Positions 28,889 through 36,970 of a DNA stretch of 64,000 nucleotides are shown in pieces; the stretch's first letter is position 1; every line of letters starts with the position of its first letter. Under the pieces are notes generated by a model. The model worked only from the letters and a program-made list of their open reading frames with translations, was not told the origin of the DNA and ran no database searches. The DNA is taken from positions 39,090-103,089 of the forward strand of contig NBMY01000143.1 in assembly GCA_002212985.1 (NCBI GenBank), read 5' to 3'. Source of the DNA: Sphingobacteriales bacterium TSM_CSS (GTDB lineage: Bacteria; Bacteroidota; Bacteroidia; Chitinophagales; UBA2359). Both the position numbers and the translations under genes were made by a program.

Positions 28889-30226
28889 CTATTTAAAGTT
28901 AAACCCTTCCAGAAAGGAGGTGTTAAAATTACCCTCTCTGAACTGCTGGTTTTTCATGAGTTGCTGGTGAAAGGGTATGGTGGTTTTTACGCCGGTAATA
29001 ATAAACTCGTCTAAGGCGCGGCTCATTTTGGTAATGGCTTCGTCGCGGGTGGCGGCGTGGCAGATTACCTTTGCCAGCAGCGAGTCGTAATAGGGCGGCA
29101 CCGTATAACCGGCATAAATATGGGTATCTACCCTTACACCATGTCCTTTGGGGGTGTGCAGTTCGCCAATTTTTCCGGCGCTGGGTCTGAAACCGTTGCG
29201 CGGGTCTTCGGCATTAATACGGCATTCAATGGCATGTCCGTGAGGAATGTAGGAGCGCCCCGAAATAGGTACACCGGCAGCAATTTTTATTTGCTCCTTC
29301 ACCAGGTCAAAATCCATAACCTCTTCGGTTACGGGGTGTTCTACCTGTATGCGGGTGTTCATTTCCATGAAGTAGAAGTTTTTGTATTTATCAACCAAAA
29401 ACTCTATGGTTCCCAGCCCTTCGTAGTTAATGGCGCCGGCTACTTTTATGGCTGCCTGCCCCATTTTGCTGCGCAGTTCTTCGTCAACAAAGGGCGAAGG
29501 CGCTTCTTCCACCAATTTTTGGTGGCGGCGTTGTATGCTGCAATCGCGCTCAGAGAGGTGGCAAACTTTTCCGTATTGGTCGCCGGCAACCTGAATTTCA
29601 ATGTGGCGGGGTTCTTCAATAAATTTTTCTATATAAATGCCATCGTTGCCAAAAGCTGCCAAGGCTTCCTTTCGGGCAGATTCCCAATGGTTGTCAAATT
29701 CTTTTTCAGACCAAACAATGCGCATGCCTTTACCACCGCCGCCGGCTGTGGCTTTCAGTATAACGGGGTATCCAATTTCTTTAGCTATAGATTTCCCCTG
29801 TGTTGTTTCTGTTACCAGCCCGTCTGAGCCGGGTATTACGGGTACGCCGGCATTGCGCACAGTGGTTTTTGCCGTAATTTTATCGCCCATTTGCCGTATC
29901 ATTTCGGCGGTAGGGCCAATAAATTTAATGTTGTAATCGGTACAAACTTCGGCAAAAGAGGCGTTTTCGGCCAAAAAACCGTAGCCGGGGTGTATGCCGT
30001 CGGCATTGGTAATTTCAGCAGCAGCCATAATGCTTGCCCGGTTTAGGTACGATTTTGCACTTTGCGGCGGCCCTATGCAAACGGCTTCATCGGCAAAACG
30101 GACATGCAGGCTTTCGCGGTCGGCTGTTGAAAACACCGCCACGGTTTTTATGCCCATTTCCTTACAGGTTCTGATAATGCGAAGGGCAATTTCGCCCCTA
30201 TTTGCTATAAGTATTTTTTTAAACAT
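28889..30226 (-). CDS. accC: Acetyl-CoA carboxylase, biotin carboxylase subunit
   Basis: A 445-residue ATP-grasp enzyme that carboxylates the biotin on AccB, the first half of malonyl-CoA formation. [19 protein letters not shown] is the universal start. The glycine-rich ATP loop is [32 protein letters not shown] carries the conserved biotin carboxylase signature, and [15 protein letters not shown] the metal and catalytic residues. It lies 180 bp after accB on the same strand in the yceD-rpmF-fabH-efp-accB-accC group. The carboxyltransferase subunits are not in this window. Confidence 0.97.
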   Translation of the reverse strand: MFKKILIANRGEIALRIIRTCKEMGIKTVAVFSTADRESLHVRFADEAVCIGPPQSAKSYLNRASIMAAAEITNADGIHPGYGFLAENASFAEVCTDYNIKFIGPTAEMIRQMGDKITAKTTVRNAGVPVIPGSDGLVTETTQGKSIAKEIGYPVILKATAGGGGKGMRIVWSEKEFDNHWESARKEALAAFGNDGIYIEKFIEEPRHIEIQVAGDQYGKVCHLSERDCSIQRRHQKLVEEAPSPFVDEELRSKMGQAAIKVAGAINYEGLGTIEFLVDKYKNFYFMEMNTRIQVEHPVTEEVMDFDLVKEQIKIAAGVPISGRSYIPHGHAIECRINAEDPRNGFRPSAGKIGELHTPKGHGVRVDTHIYAGYTVPPYYDSLLAKVICHAATRDEAITKMSRALDEFIITGVKTTIPFHQQLMKNQQFREGNFNTSFLEGFNFK

Positions 30227-30406
30227 GAAACAGTATTCAAATTAAGAGCAGTTTACCAATTTAAGCAGAGAGGGGGGAATTCATGATGGCATGGCGGCCG
30301 GGTACTTAGCCTAAAAAAATGCCCTGTAGCAGTGATGCTGCATGTTTGCCTCGGATAAAAAAATTGTTGTCTGCATGGGCAGGGCAAGTCCGGCATCGGC
30401 GCCTTG

Positions 30407-30928
30407 CTAAACGGGTTCAACCAGAAACAGCGGTTGGTCGTATTCAACAGGGGCGGCATCTTCTACCAGAATTTTCACAATGCGCCCGCTGAGTTCCGAT
30501 TCTATTTCGTTAAACAGTTTCATGGCTTCAATAATACACAATACTTTACCGGGGCTGATTTCGTCGCCTATTTTTATATAAGGCGGTTTATCGGGCGAAG
30601 AGGAGCGGTAAAAGGTGCCAATCATGGGCGATTTAATGGTAATGGTTTTGCCCGATGTTTCTGTTTCATTTCCCGCGGCGGGTTTGGCAACCCCTGTATT
30701 TGCGGCGGGGGCTGCGCTCTGTACTGCAGGCGCCACCGGGGGCGGCATGTGCAGGGCAGGCGGCGGGGCAAAACTAACCGGTTGTGTGGCGGCCTTAGCC
30801 AGCAAAGCAGTGTCGAAATAATGTCTGGTACGGATGCTTAGTTTAATGTCTTCCTGTTCCAGTTTAAATTCGCCAATATTGCTATCGCTAAGCAGTTTAA
30901 TAAGTTCCTGAATTTGCTGAAAATCCAT
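30407..30928 (-). CDS. accB: Acetyl-CoA carboxylase, biotin carboxyl carrier protein
   Basis: A 173-residue carrier. The N-terminal helix ([20 protein letters not shown]) is typical of AccB. An alanine-proline-rich linker follows at about residues 55-90. The C-terminal biotinyl domain has [15 protein letters not shown], in which the lysine of EAMKL is the biotin site. Upstream of accC in the fatty-acid gene group. Confidence 0.96.
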   Translation of the reverse strand: MDFQQIQELIKLLSDSNIGEFKLEQEDIKLSIRTRHYFDTALLAKAATQPVSFAPPPALHMPPPVAPAVQSAAPAANTGVAKPAAGNETETSGKTITIKSPMIGTFYRSSSPDKPPYIKIGDEISPGKVLCIIEAMKLFNEIESELSGRIVKILVEDAAPVEYDQPLFLVEPV

Positions 30929-31146
30929 AAGCGGGGAGTTTAACCGTGGTAAAAGGTGGTTTATTGCAATTTTAATTGGAGTTTAGTACGTTACTACTGC
31001 TCAATACTGTTTGTTTTGCCGTTACTCCTGCACAGCTACGCATGTACTTTTTAAAAGAAATAAAAGCAGGGCAAACACTATATTGGGCATAAACTGCCGT
31101 AAATATACCGTTTGCCCTGTAATTTGGGCACTTTTGGCAAGAATAT

Positions 31147-31713
31147 TTATTCTTTTACCCTTTCTATATACTCGCCGGTGCGGGTATCAATTTTTATTTT
31201 GGTGCCTACATCAACAAAACTGGGTACTGTTACAACATAACCATTTTCTAGGGTGGCGGGTTTTCTTACGCTGTTGGCGGTATCGCCGCGCACTGCCGGC
31301 TCACTGTAGGTTACTTCCAAAACAACAAAAGGCGGAAGTTCGCAAATTAATGGCAGTTCTTTTTCTGCATGAAAGGTAATTTCTACCGGCATACCTTCTT
31401 GCAAAAACTGAGGTGCATTAATCAGCACTTCGGGTAATGTAACTTGGTCAAAAGTTTCGTTGTTCATAAAATGGAACCCGCTGTCGTCCTGATACAAATA
31501 CTGATAAGGGCGACGCTCTATGCGAATGTCTTTTACCGTATGCCCCGATGGGAAGGTTTTGTCAACAATTTTACCCGATGCCAGGTTGCGCAACTTGGTA
31601 CGCACAAAAGCGGGCCCTTTGCCCGGTTTTACGTGCAAAAACTCAATAATTTGCCATGGATTATCGTCAATTTCCATGCAAAAACCGTTTTTAAAATCTG
31701 CTGTGGTAGCCAT
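31147..31713 (-). CDS. efp: Translation elongation factor P
   Basis: A 188-residue factor that enters the E site to relieve ribosomes stalled on polyproline. ATTADFKNGFCMEIDDNPW, EFLHVKPGKGPAFVRTKLRN (with the loop-tip lysine of KPGKG), ASGKIVDKTFPSGHTV and the C-terminal FVDVGTKIKIDTRTGEYIERV are diagnostic. The T-rich proteome of this phylum includes many proline-rich exported proteins, so the factor is expected. Lies between fabH and accB on the same strand; a 198-bp spacer with inverted repeats separates it from fabH. Confidence 0.97.
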   Translation of the reverse strand: MATTADFKNGFCMEIDDNPWQIIEFLHVKPGKGPAFVRTKLRNLASGKIVDKTFPSGHTVKDIRIERRPYQYLYQDDSGFHFMNNETFDQVTLPEVLINAPQFLQEGMPVEITFHAEKELPLICELPPFVVLEVTYSEPAVRGDTANSVRKPATLENGYVVTVPSFVDVGTKIKIDTRTGEYIERVKE

Positions 31714-31723
31714 TTTTATATAA

Positions 31724-31905
31724 ATTATGAGTTATGAGTTATGAGTTGTGCTTTGTGCCTTCCTAAATAACCTTGCCTGTTTTTGGAAATTAGGAACTAA
31801 AATTCAAAGTTAATTGGTTGTTAATTTGTTTATTTTTTTGATGATAGATGGTTAGTTTGGTTAGTTGTGAATTAGGAACGTGTCATAATTCATAATTCAT
31901 AACTA
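31724..31905. repeat. Inverted repeats of TTATGA units bounding the efp-fabH spacer
   Basis: Tandem TTATGAG units at 31724-31745 (ATTATGAGTTATGAGTTATG) face the mirrored CATAATTCATAATTCATAAC at about 31885-31904. The ~140 bp between are AT-rich and hold no gene. The layout could be a small decayed insertion or an assembly-prone simple repeat. Confidence 0.5.
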
Positions 31906-31911
31906 ACAGGG

Positions 31912-32901
31912 TTAGTAAGCCCATTTTACATATACCGAGCCCCAGGTAAAACCGCCACCAAAAGCGGCCAAAATTATATTATCGCCTTTTTTAAGCCGAT
32001 TTTCCCATTCCCAAAGGCAAAGGGGAATGGTGGCTGCCGTGGTATTTCCGTACTTATGTATGTTAAGCATTACCTTGCTGTCGTCAACATCCATGCGGCG
32101 GGCGGTGGCATCAATAATGCGTTTGTTGGCCTGGTGCGGGACCAGCCAGGCAATATCGGCGCCTTTTAATCCATTGCGCTCCATAATTTCGGCCGACACA
32201 TCGGCCATGTTGGTAACGGCAAATTTAAACACCGTTTTACCGTCCTGATACACAAAATGCTCGCGGGCATCAATGGTGGCATGGCTGGGCGGTTTTAAAG
32301 ACCCGCCGGCTTTCTGATGCAGGAATGCACGCCCCGAACCATCGCTGCGCAAAATGTGGTCTAAAATTCCGCAACCGCTATCCGAAGGTTCAAGCAGCAC
32401 TGCTGCGGCGGCATCGCCAAACAGCACACAGGTAGTACGGTCTTCGTAGTCGGTAATAGCCGACATTTTGTCTGCCCCAACCACGATCACCTTTTTGTAT
32501 AACCCGGTTTGAACAAATTGTGTACCCGTAACCAATGCATACAAAAACCCCGAACAGGCAGCGGCAATATCAAAACTGGGTATATTGCGTATGCCTGCCT
32601 TATCACAGGTAATATTTGCTGTTGACGGAAACACCATATCGGGGGTTACGGTGGCGCAAATAAGGAGGTCAATATCTTTGGCAGCGGTATTTGTTTTTTT
32701 CAGCAAATTTTCAACGGCTTTTGCAGCCATATCGGAAGTTGCCTTACCTTCGCCTTTTAAAATGCGCCTTTCCGATATGCCGGTGCGCACCTGTATCCAT
32801 TCATCGGTAGTGTCCACCATTTTTTGCAGTTCCGCGTTCGTCAGTACATAATCGGGCAGGTAAGCGCCTACGCCGGTAATTGCCGCAACTGTTTTTGACA
32901 T
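31912..32901 (-). CDS. fabH: 3-oxoacyl-ACP synthase III
   Basis: A 329-residue thiolase-fold enzyme that starts fatty-acid synthesis by condensing acetyl-CoA (or a branched primer) with malonyl-ACP. The catalytic triad is present: cysteine in [13 protein letters not shown], histidine in [11 protein letters not shown] and asparagine in [11 protein letters not shown]. The start ([20 protein letters not shown]) and [14 protein letters not shown] are typical. The phylum's branched-chain lipids suggest branched primers, but this is not readable from the sequence. Downstream of rpmF, without a plsX gene between. Confidence 0.97.
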   Translation of the reverse strand: MSKTVAAITGVGAYLPDYVLTNAELQKMVDTTDEWIQVRTGISERRILKGEGKATSDMAAKAVENLLKKTNTAAKDIDLLICATVTPDMVFPSTANITCDKAGIRNIPSFDIAAACSGFLYALVTGTQFVQTGLYKKVIVVGADKMSAITDYEDRTTCVLFGDAAAAVLLEPSDSGCGILDHILRSDGSGRAFLHQKAGGSLKPPSHATIDAREHFVYQDGKTVFKFAVTNMADVSAEIMERNGLKGADIAWLVPHQANKRIIDATARRMDVDDSKVMLNIHKYGNTTAATIPLCLWEWENRLKKGDNIILAAFGGGFTWGSVYVKWAY

Positions 32902-33142
32902 AACTGCTTGTTTAAAATGGTAGTGGGGAAATTAATAAGAGAGGTAGCCTGTTGTAAAAAGTTTTGAAATGGCAGGGTTGTCGGGTTAAAACGGCAGTTT
33001 TGTATGGCTCTAATTTTACAATGTATAAACAGATTTACCCAACTCTTACCGGTCTTGTTCCTGTATTTATTACAATGAAAATGCAAACCTGCTGCACCCG
33101 GCAACAAGTTTGCACTTATTATAGTAGAATAACTGATGCCGG

Positions 33143-33325
33143 TTAAGCAGTAGTTTTGGCAATTGCCAACTGCCCGCGATAAAAACCACACTCGCCGCAC
33201 ACGCGGTGCGACAATACCGGTGCGCCGCAATTGGAGCAATTTACCACATTGGGTACACTTGCCGTATAATGGGTGCGGCGTTTATCTCGTCGGGTTTTGG
33301 AGTGTCTGCGCTTAGGGTGTGCCAT
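33143..33325 (-). CDS. rpmF: 50S ribosomal protein L32
   Basis: A 60-residue ribosomal protein. MAHPKRRHSKTRRDKRR is the universal basic start, and NCSNCGAPVLSHRVCGECG holds two CxxC pairs for zinc, the form used when zinc is plentiful. It follows the DUF177 gene by 80 bp on the same strand, the usual pairing. Confidence 0.97.
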   Translation of the reverse strand: MAHPKRRHSKTRRDKRRTHYTASVPNVVNCSNCGAPVLSHRVCGECGFYRGQLAIAKTTA

Positions 33326-33405
33326 AGCTCAATTAATTTCTGTTTTACTTTTAAGAATAAATATCGGGTTATGAGCAACCACTGCCAAAGAGGCAACGGT
33401 TGATG

Positions 33406-33978
33406 CTATTTTTTGTCGTTTTCTTTCAGTTTTTTGAGCGCATCCCATCTTGGGTCGGTTGCGGTGTTTTGTGTATCTTCGGATTGGTTGAGTTTTTGCC
33501 ATTTTTCCAGCACTTCCCGGTCGCAGATTGATTTATCTTTGAGGGTAATGCAGGGTATGCGTTTTCCGGGCACGCTCAACACCACAAACTCATAAATGAG
33601 TTGCGCTACATTAATATGCGTATCATCGGGCAATATGAAGATAACATCCAGTTCGCGGTCGCTTTTTTCGGCTGAAGCGCCTACCATTTTCACAAATACC
33701 TGGTATTGCTTTTTTATCGGCAAATCTGCCTGCGCCAGACACCTGTCGCACTCAATTTTAATGGTTCCGCTAAGTGCAAAATCAAGTATAAAAAGGGTAG
33801 GCTTTTTGGTAAACTGCAATTGTACCTCCACATCACAATCATCTAACGGAGCATACTCAAAAAGGTGAAGAAATGCACTGTTAATGAAATAAGTGAAGGT
33901 ATAAGTGTGGTTTTGCAGCCCGGTAAACTGTATATCGAACTCTTCGATACGGCTATGATACTCATTGAGGGGTTTCAA
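33406..33978 (-). CDS. YceD/DUF177 family protein, probable TTG start
   Basis: The conserved partner of L32, implicated in 23S rRNA or ribosome maturation. ALSGTIKIECDRCLAQADLPI contains the CxxC motif typical of DUF177 (a second pair is absent), and DLIYEFVVLSVPGKRIPC-like QLIYEFVVLSVPGKR matches its C-terminal half. The start is a choice: the frame has an ATG at 34053, but a TACATTTG promoter box at 34015-34022 lies inside that extension, and family members begin near KPLNEYxxxF, which here follows a TTG at 33978. This gives 190 residues; the ATG form would give 215. The TTG is preferred on these two grounds. Confidence 0.85.
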   Translation of the reverse strand: MKPLNEYHSRIEEFDIQFTGLQNHTYTFTYFINSAFLHLFEYAPLDDCDVEVQLQFTKKPTLFILDFALSGTIKIECDRCLAQADLPIKKQYQVFVKMVGASAEKSDRELDVIFILPDDTHINVAQLIYEFVVLSVPGKRIPCITLKDKSICDREVLEKWQKLNQSEDTQNTATDPRWDALKKLKENDKK

Positions 33979-34014
33979 GGAACAGTCTTTTAATCGGGTT
34001 TTCCAATTAGGGTG

Positions 34015-34022
34015 CAAATGTA
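34015..34022 (-). promoter_or_regulatory. -7 box upstream of the DUF177-rpmF genes
   Basis: TACATTTG on the reverse strand matches TAnnTTTG and would start transcription near 34008, 30 bases before the proposed TTG start at 33978. No good -33 TTG was found at the normal distance, so this is tentative. Confidence 0.45.
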
Positions 34023-34175
34023 CAACTATTTTTTGGCATTTTCTTATTTTCACTTACCAAACGGTAAAATTTTTAGGTTGTTCTCTTACAATTGCGCAAT
34101 AGCTGCAAAGACAACCCGCAATTTTAACGTTTAAGCGGTAAAAACTTGTTTTATAACAAATTTACCCGCCAAATG

Positions 34176-34207
34176 TTGCTTAATGAGCGGGTAAAGTTAT
34201 AGGTTTG
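34176..34207 (+). promoter_or_regulatory. Promoter of the pterin dehydratase gene
   Basis: TTG at 34176-34178, a 21-bp gap and TAGGTTTG at 34200-34207 fit the phylum's promoter. The start of transcription near 34214 leaves about 30 bases to the ATG at 34244 and excludes the in-frame start at 34205. Confidence 0.5.
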
Positions 34208-34243
34208 CAGTATATTTACCAATCCAAAACACGTGTATATTTT

Positions 34244-34480
34244 ATGTGGACAGAAGAAAACAACGAACTGGTGCGCCATTTTGAATTTGTTGATTTTATA
34301 GAAGCGTTTGCCTTTTTAACCAAAGTGGCCATGCTCTCAGAAAAACACAATCACCATGCGCATATTACCAATGTGTATAACCGCGTTACCCTGCGCCTTA
34401 GCACCCACGATGCGGGCAATATTATCACCCACAAAGACCGCCGCTTAGCCGCCGATATTGACGATTTGCTGCCTGCTTAA
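34244..34480 (+). CDS. 4a-hydroxytetrahydrobiopterin dehydratase (pterin carbinolamine dehydratase)
   Basis: A 78-residue enzyme that dehydrates 4a-hydroxytetrahydropterin, recycling the cofactor of aromatic amino acid hydroxylases; the fold also serves as a transcription cofactor in some organisms. LVRHFEFVDFIEAFAFLTKV, SEKHNHHAHITNVYNRVTL (with the paired active-site histidines) and LSTHDAGNIITHKDRRLA are the family motifs. The length is short but usual. The start at 34244 (MWTEENNELVRHF) is set by the family and the promoter upstream. A phenylalanine hydroxylase is not seen nearby. Confidence 0.93.
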   Translation: MWTEENNELVRHFEFVDFIEAFAFLTKVAMLSEKHNHHAHITNVYNRVTLRLSTHDAGNIITHKDRRLAADIDDLLPA

Positions 34481-34524
34481 ACACAAGCGCCCCCTTTGCT
34501 TGTTCATTATATAAATGGTATTTT

Positions 34525-35208
34525 GTGTTTCGAAAAATTGTACATGTTGTATTAACCCTGCTGTTGCTGGTTTTTCTGATATTTACCTGCAACACTTCTA
34601 AACATCCGCCCGATTTTGCCAGTTTTCAAAACCCCGAACTTGGCAAAAACGGCCAAAAGGTGTGGCTTACCCAAAGTAATGCCTTATCGGTGGGCGCTAC
34701 CCGCCAAATTCTTGACAATGAGGTGTATTACCGCAACCTGTTTGTATTGGCTAATTCCGATACCATTTTGACCGATACTGCCACCCTGTATTTTACCAAC
34801 TACGGTTTACTGCCTATTGTAAGAGCGCTGGGCAATGGTAAAACCGAAGTGCTGATGGGCTTTGTATCGGATGCAGATTATAATGTTGATATGTTGCAGT
34901 GGATTTTTAACCGCCGTCAACTTCTTTTTTCCGATACCCTGCCCCTCTTCGACGGCAACCATACCGATACCGATGATGACGGCATTGTTGAGTTTTCGGG
35001 ATTTAGGGGCGGAATTTCGCCCTATTGCTTCAACTGCGACTCTGACTACTACCGCCCCAAATTGTTTTATGAACTGGCGCCCGATGGCATGAAACTCGAT
35101 AGCAGCAGCACCAAAGATTGGGCAATAAAAACCTACGGCGCATTTTACGGCTTTAAAACAGATACTGGCAAAATTGTGCCGCTACTACCCGAAAAAAACA
35201 ATTTTTAA
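34525..35208 (+). CDS. Lipoprotein of unknown function
   Basis: A 227-residue protein starting with GTG. The N-terminus (MFRKIVHVVLTLLLLVFLIFTC) is a lipoprotein signal with the cysteine at residue 22. The body is beta-strand-rich, with a GNHTDTDDDGIVEFSGFRGG segment at about 145-165 resembling a calcium-binding aspartate loop and two cysteines in YCFNC. No family was recognised. The open frame overlaps the upstream extension of the PHP phosphatase, but the true start of that gene is downstream at 35312. The pair could be cotranscribed, with 103 bp between them. Confidence 0.7.
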   Translation: MFRKIVHVVLTLLLLVFLIFTCNTSKHPPDFASFQNPELGKNGQKVWLTQSNALSVGATRQILDNEVYYRNLFVLANSDTILTDTATLYFTNYGLLPIVRALGNGKTEVLMGFVSDADYNVDMLQWIFNRRQLLFSDTLPLFDGNHTDTDDDGIVEFSGFRGGISPYCFNCDSDYYRPKLFYELAPDGMKLDSSSTKDWAIKTYGAFYGFKTDTGKIVPLLPEKNNF

Positions 35209-35311
35209 CCCCATCAGTTGGTTAATACGCCGCTTAAAGAATTACCACCATCAATCACTCAACCCTCTTTTTCTGCTAACCGCTTTTCTTTATCCAATCA
35301 TCTTTATACCA

Positions 35312-36169
35312 ATGCCCTGGAGCAATTACCACCAACACTGTTATTTTTGCGATGGAACAGACGAACCCTCGCTGTATGTAGAGTCTGCCCTTGAAAAAGG
35401 TGTCCGTTCATTCGGATTTTCGAGCCATGCGCCTATGGCTTTAGAAGTGCCCTGGAGCATAAAACCGCACCGGTTTACCGAGTACCTGCAAACCATTGCC
35501 GATATACGCAACCGATACCGGGGGCAGTTGCCCGTTTTTATCGGGCTTGAAATTGACTACATTCCGGGCGTTACCTCTCCTGCCCGTCCCGAATTTGCAC
35601 AGTTAGATTACAACATCGGCTCGGTACACTACGGCTACCGCCACCCCAATGAAGGCTGGTACTGGGAAATAGACGGCACACAACAAGCCTACGACCGAGG
35701 CATTCTCGAAATTTACGGCGGCGATATTAAAAAAGCAGTTACCAGCTATTTTACCCTGCAACAGGAAATGATACAAGTTGCCCCGCCACAGGTATTGGGG
35801 CACATGGATAAGGTAAAAATGAACAACAACAACCGCCATTTTTCCGAAGACGAACCTTGGTACCGTCAACTGGTGTACGATACCCTGGAAGTTGCGGCAG
35901 CAGCAGGCATTTTAATAGAGATAAACACCCGCGGCGTATATAAGAAAAAAACGCAGTACCCCTACCCCAGCCCATTTGTGCTGCAACGAATAAAGGAATT
36001 GAACATACCCATTGTGCTCAACTCCGATGCGCACCACCCGCGCGAAATTACCGGCTATTTTACCGAAGCCGCCGATATGTTGCAGCAAATAGGCTTTACC
36101 GAACTCAACATTTTAACCCCCGACGGCTGGCAACCCCGCCCCTTTACCAAAGAGGGTATTGCGTTTTAA
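35312..36169 (+). CDS. PHP-domain phosphatase, histidinol-phosphatase (HisK) type
   Basis: A 285-residue metal-dependent phosphoesterase. NYHQHCYFCDG carries the first metal pair (H7, H9), FSSHAP a second, FIGLEIDYIPG the metal glutamate, GSVHYG another histidine, VLGHMDKV the next, and VLNSDAHHPREI the last aspartate and histidine. This is the order of the histidinol-phosphatase PHP family, which frees histidinol from its phosphate in histidine synthesis. No other his gene is nearby, so the substrate assignment is by family only. The start at 35312 (MPWSNYHQH) is chosen because the 46 residues upstream in frame are a membrane-like stretch not found in the family. Confidence 0.88.
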   Translation: MPWSNYHQHCYFCDGTDEPSLYVESALEKGVRSFGFSSHAPMALEVPWSIKPHRFTEYLQTIADIRNRYRGQLPVFIGLEIDYIPGVTSPARPEFAQLDYNIGSVHYGYRHPNEGWYWEIDGTQQAYDRGILEIYGGDIKKAVTSYFTLQQEMIQVAPPQVLGHMDKVKMNNNNRHFSEDEPWYRQLVYDTLEVAAAAGILIEINTRGVYKKKTQYPYPSPFVLQRIKELNIPIVLNSDAHHPREITGYFTEAADMLQQIGFTELNILTPDGWQPRPFTKEGIAF

Positions 36170-36206
36170 GTAGTTGTTGGTTGTTGCAGGCAGGTGATTT
36201 TAAAAA

Positions 36207-36240
36207 TTCATAGCCCGTGGTTTAAACCGCAGGCTATGAA
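36207..36240. repeat. REP-like palindrome upstream of RAYT
   Basis: A 34-bp near-perfect palindrome, TTCATAGCC..GGTTTAAACC..GGCTATGAA, with two mismatched pairs. It shares the CATAGCCCG outer arm with the two flanking repeats of the transposase gene. Confidence 0.65.
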
Positions 36241-36325
36241 TAAGCAATCCGAATTGTAACGGCAAAACAATTTGAAACATGATAAATTAAAATGGATAAA
36301 TCCATTAAAAAACACCTCTGCAATT

Positions 36326-36396
36326 CATACCCGCGAATTAATTCACGGGCTATGGGCATCATTCCATTTTTTAAAACTGTTTTACCGGTTTAAAAT
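36326..36396. repeat. Left double-hairpin REP copy
   Basis: The first hairpin is CATA.CCCGCGAATT / AATTCACGGGCTATG (36326-36354); the second is AAACTGTT / ACCGGTTT near 36374-36392. The whole unit is repeated in the same orientation at 36863-36936, so the transposase gene is bracketed by direct copies. Confidence 0.75.
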
Positions 36397-36405
36397 TACA
36401 AAATC

Positions 36406-36840
36406 ATGCCACATTCATTCAATAAAATTTGGATACACGCTATTTGGGCAACAAAAGAAAGAATACCCTTAATTAACAGCACTTTTGAGCAACAAGTATA
36501 TCACTATATTTCAGAGCAATTAAGTGAACAGGGATGTCCGGTTAGAATTATTAATGGAATGCCAGATCATGTCCATTGTCTTTTTTTGTTGAGTCCGCAA
36601 AAATCCATTGCCGAAGTTATCAAACAAATCAAAGGCAGCAGTTCTCATTATATCAATCAGAATAATTTTATGTCTGAAAAATTTGCATGGCAAACGGGCT
36701 ATGCTGCCTATTCGGTTTCAGAATCGGTAGTTGAAAAAGTGTTTCAGTATATAAAAAACCAAAAACGACACCATCAAAAGAAAAATTTCCAGCAAGAGTA
36801 TAATGAATTTTTGCGATTATACGGGCTTGAACCGGAATAA
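36406..36840 (+). CDS. REP-associated tyrosine transposase (RAYT, Y1_Tnp family)
   Basis: A 144-residue single-strand DNA transposase of the IS200/RAYT group. NKIWIHAIWATKERIPLI is the usual start. MPDHVHCLFLL holds the HUH metal-binding pair (H-V-H), and SVSESVVEKVFQYIKNQKRHH carries the C-terminal helix; a tyrosine nucleophile is expected in FQYIKNQ. Such enzymes cut and rejoin DNA at REP hairpins. The gene is intact, starts 10 bp after the left repeat and ends 22 bp before the right one, with no partner TnpB. It was probably domesticated or is spreading its flanking repeats. Confidence 0.93.
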   Translation: MPHSFNKIWIHAIWATKERIPLINSTFEQQVYHYISEQLSEQGCPVRIINGMPDHVHCLFLLSPQKSIAEVIKQIKGSSSHYINQNNFMSEKFAWQTGYAAYSVSESVVEKVFQYIKNQKRHHQKKNFQQEYNEFLRLYGLEPE

Positions 36841-36862
36841 CATCCTTAAAACCCAATAAATA

Positions 36863-36936
36863 CATAGCCCGCGAATTAATTCGCGGGCTATGGGTATCAT
36901 TACATTTTTTTCAAAACCGTTTTAACGGTTTAAAAA
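36863..36936. repeat. Right double-hairpin REP copy
   Basis: It begins with a perfect 30-bp palindrome, CATAGCCCGCGAATT and its complement (36863-36892), then a second hairpin AAACCGTT / AACGGTTT (about 36914-36932). It matches the left copy at 36326-36396 over about 70 bp with a few differences. Confidence 0.8.
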
Positions 36937-36970
36937 ATAAATAAAACCAGATAAACTGCGCGTAGTTTTA

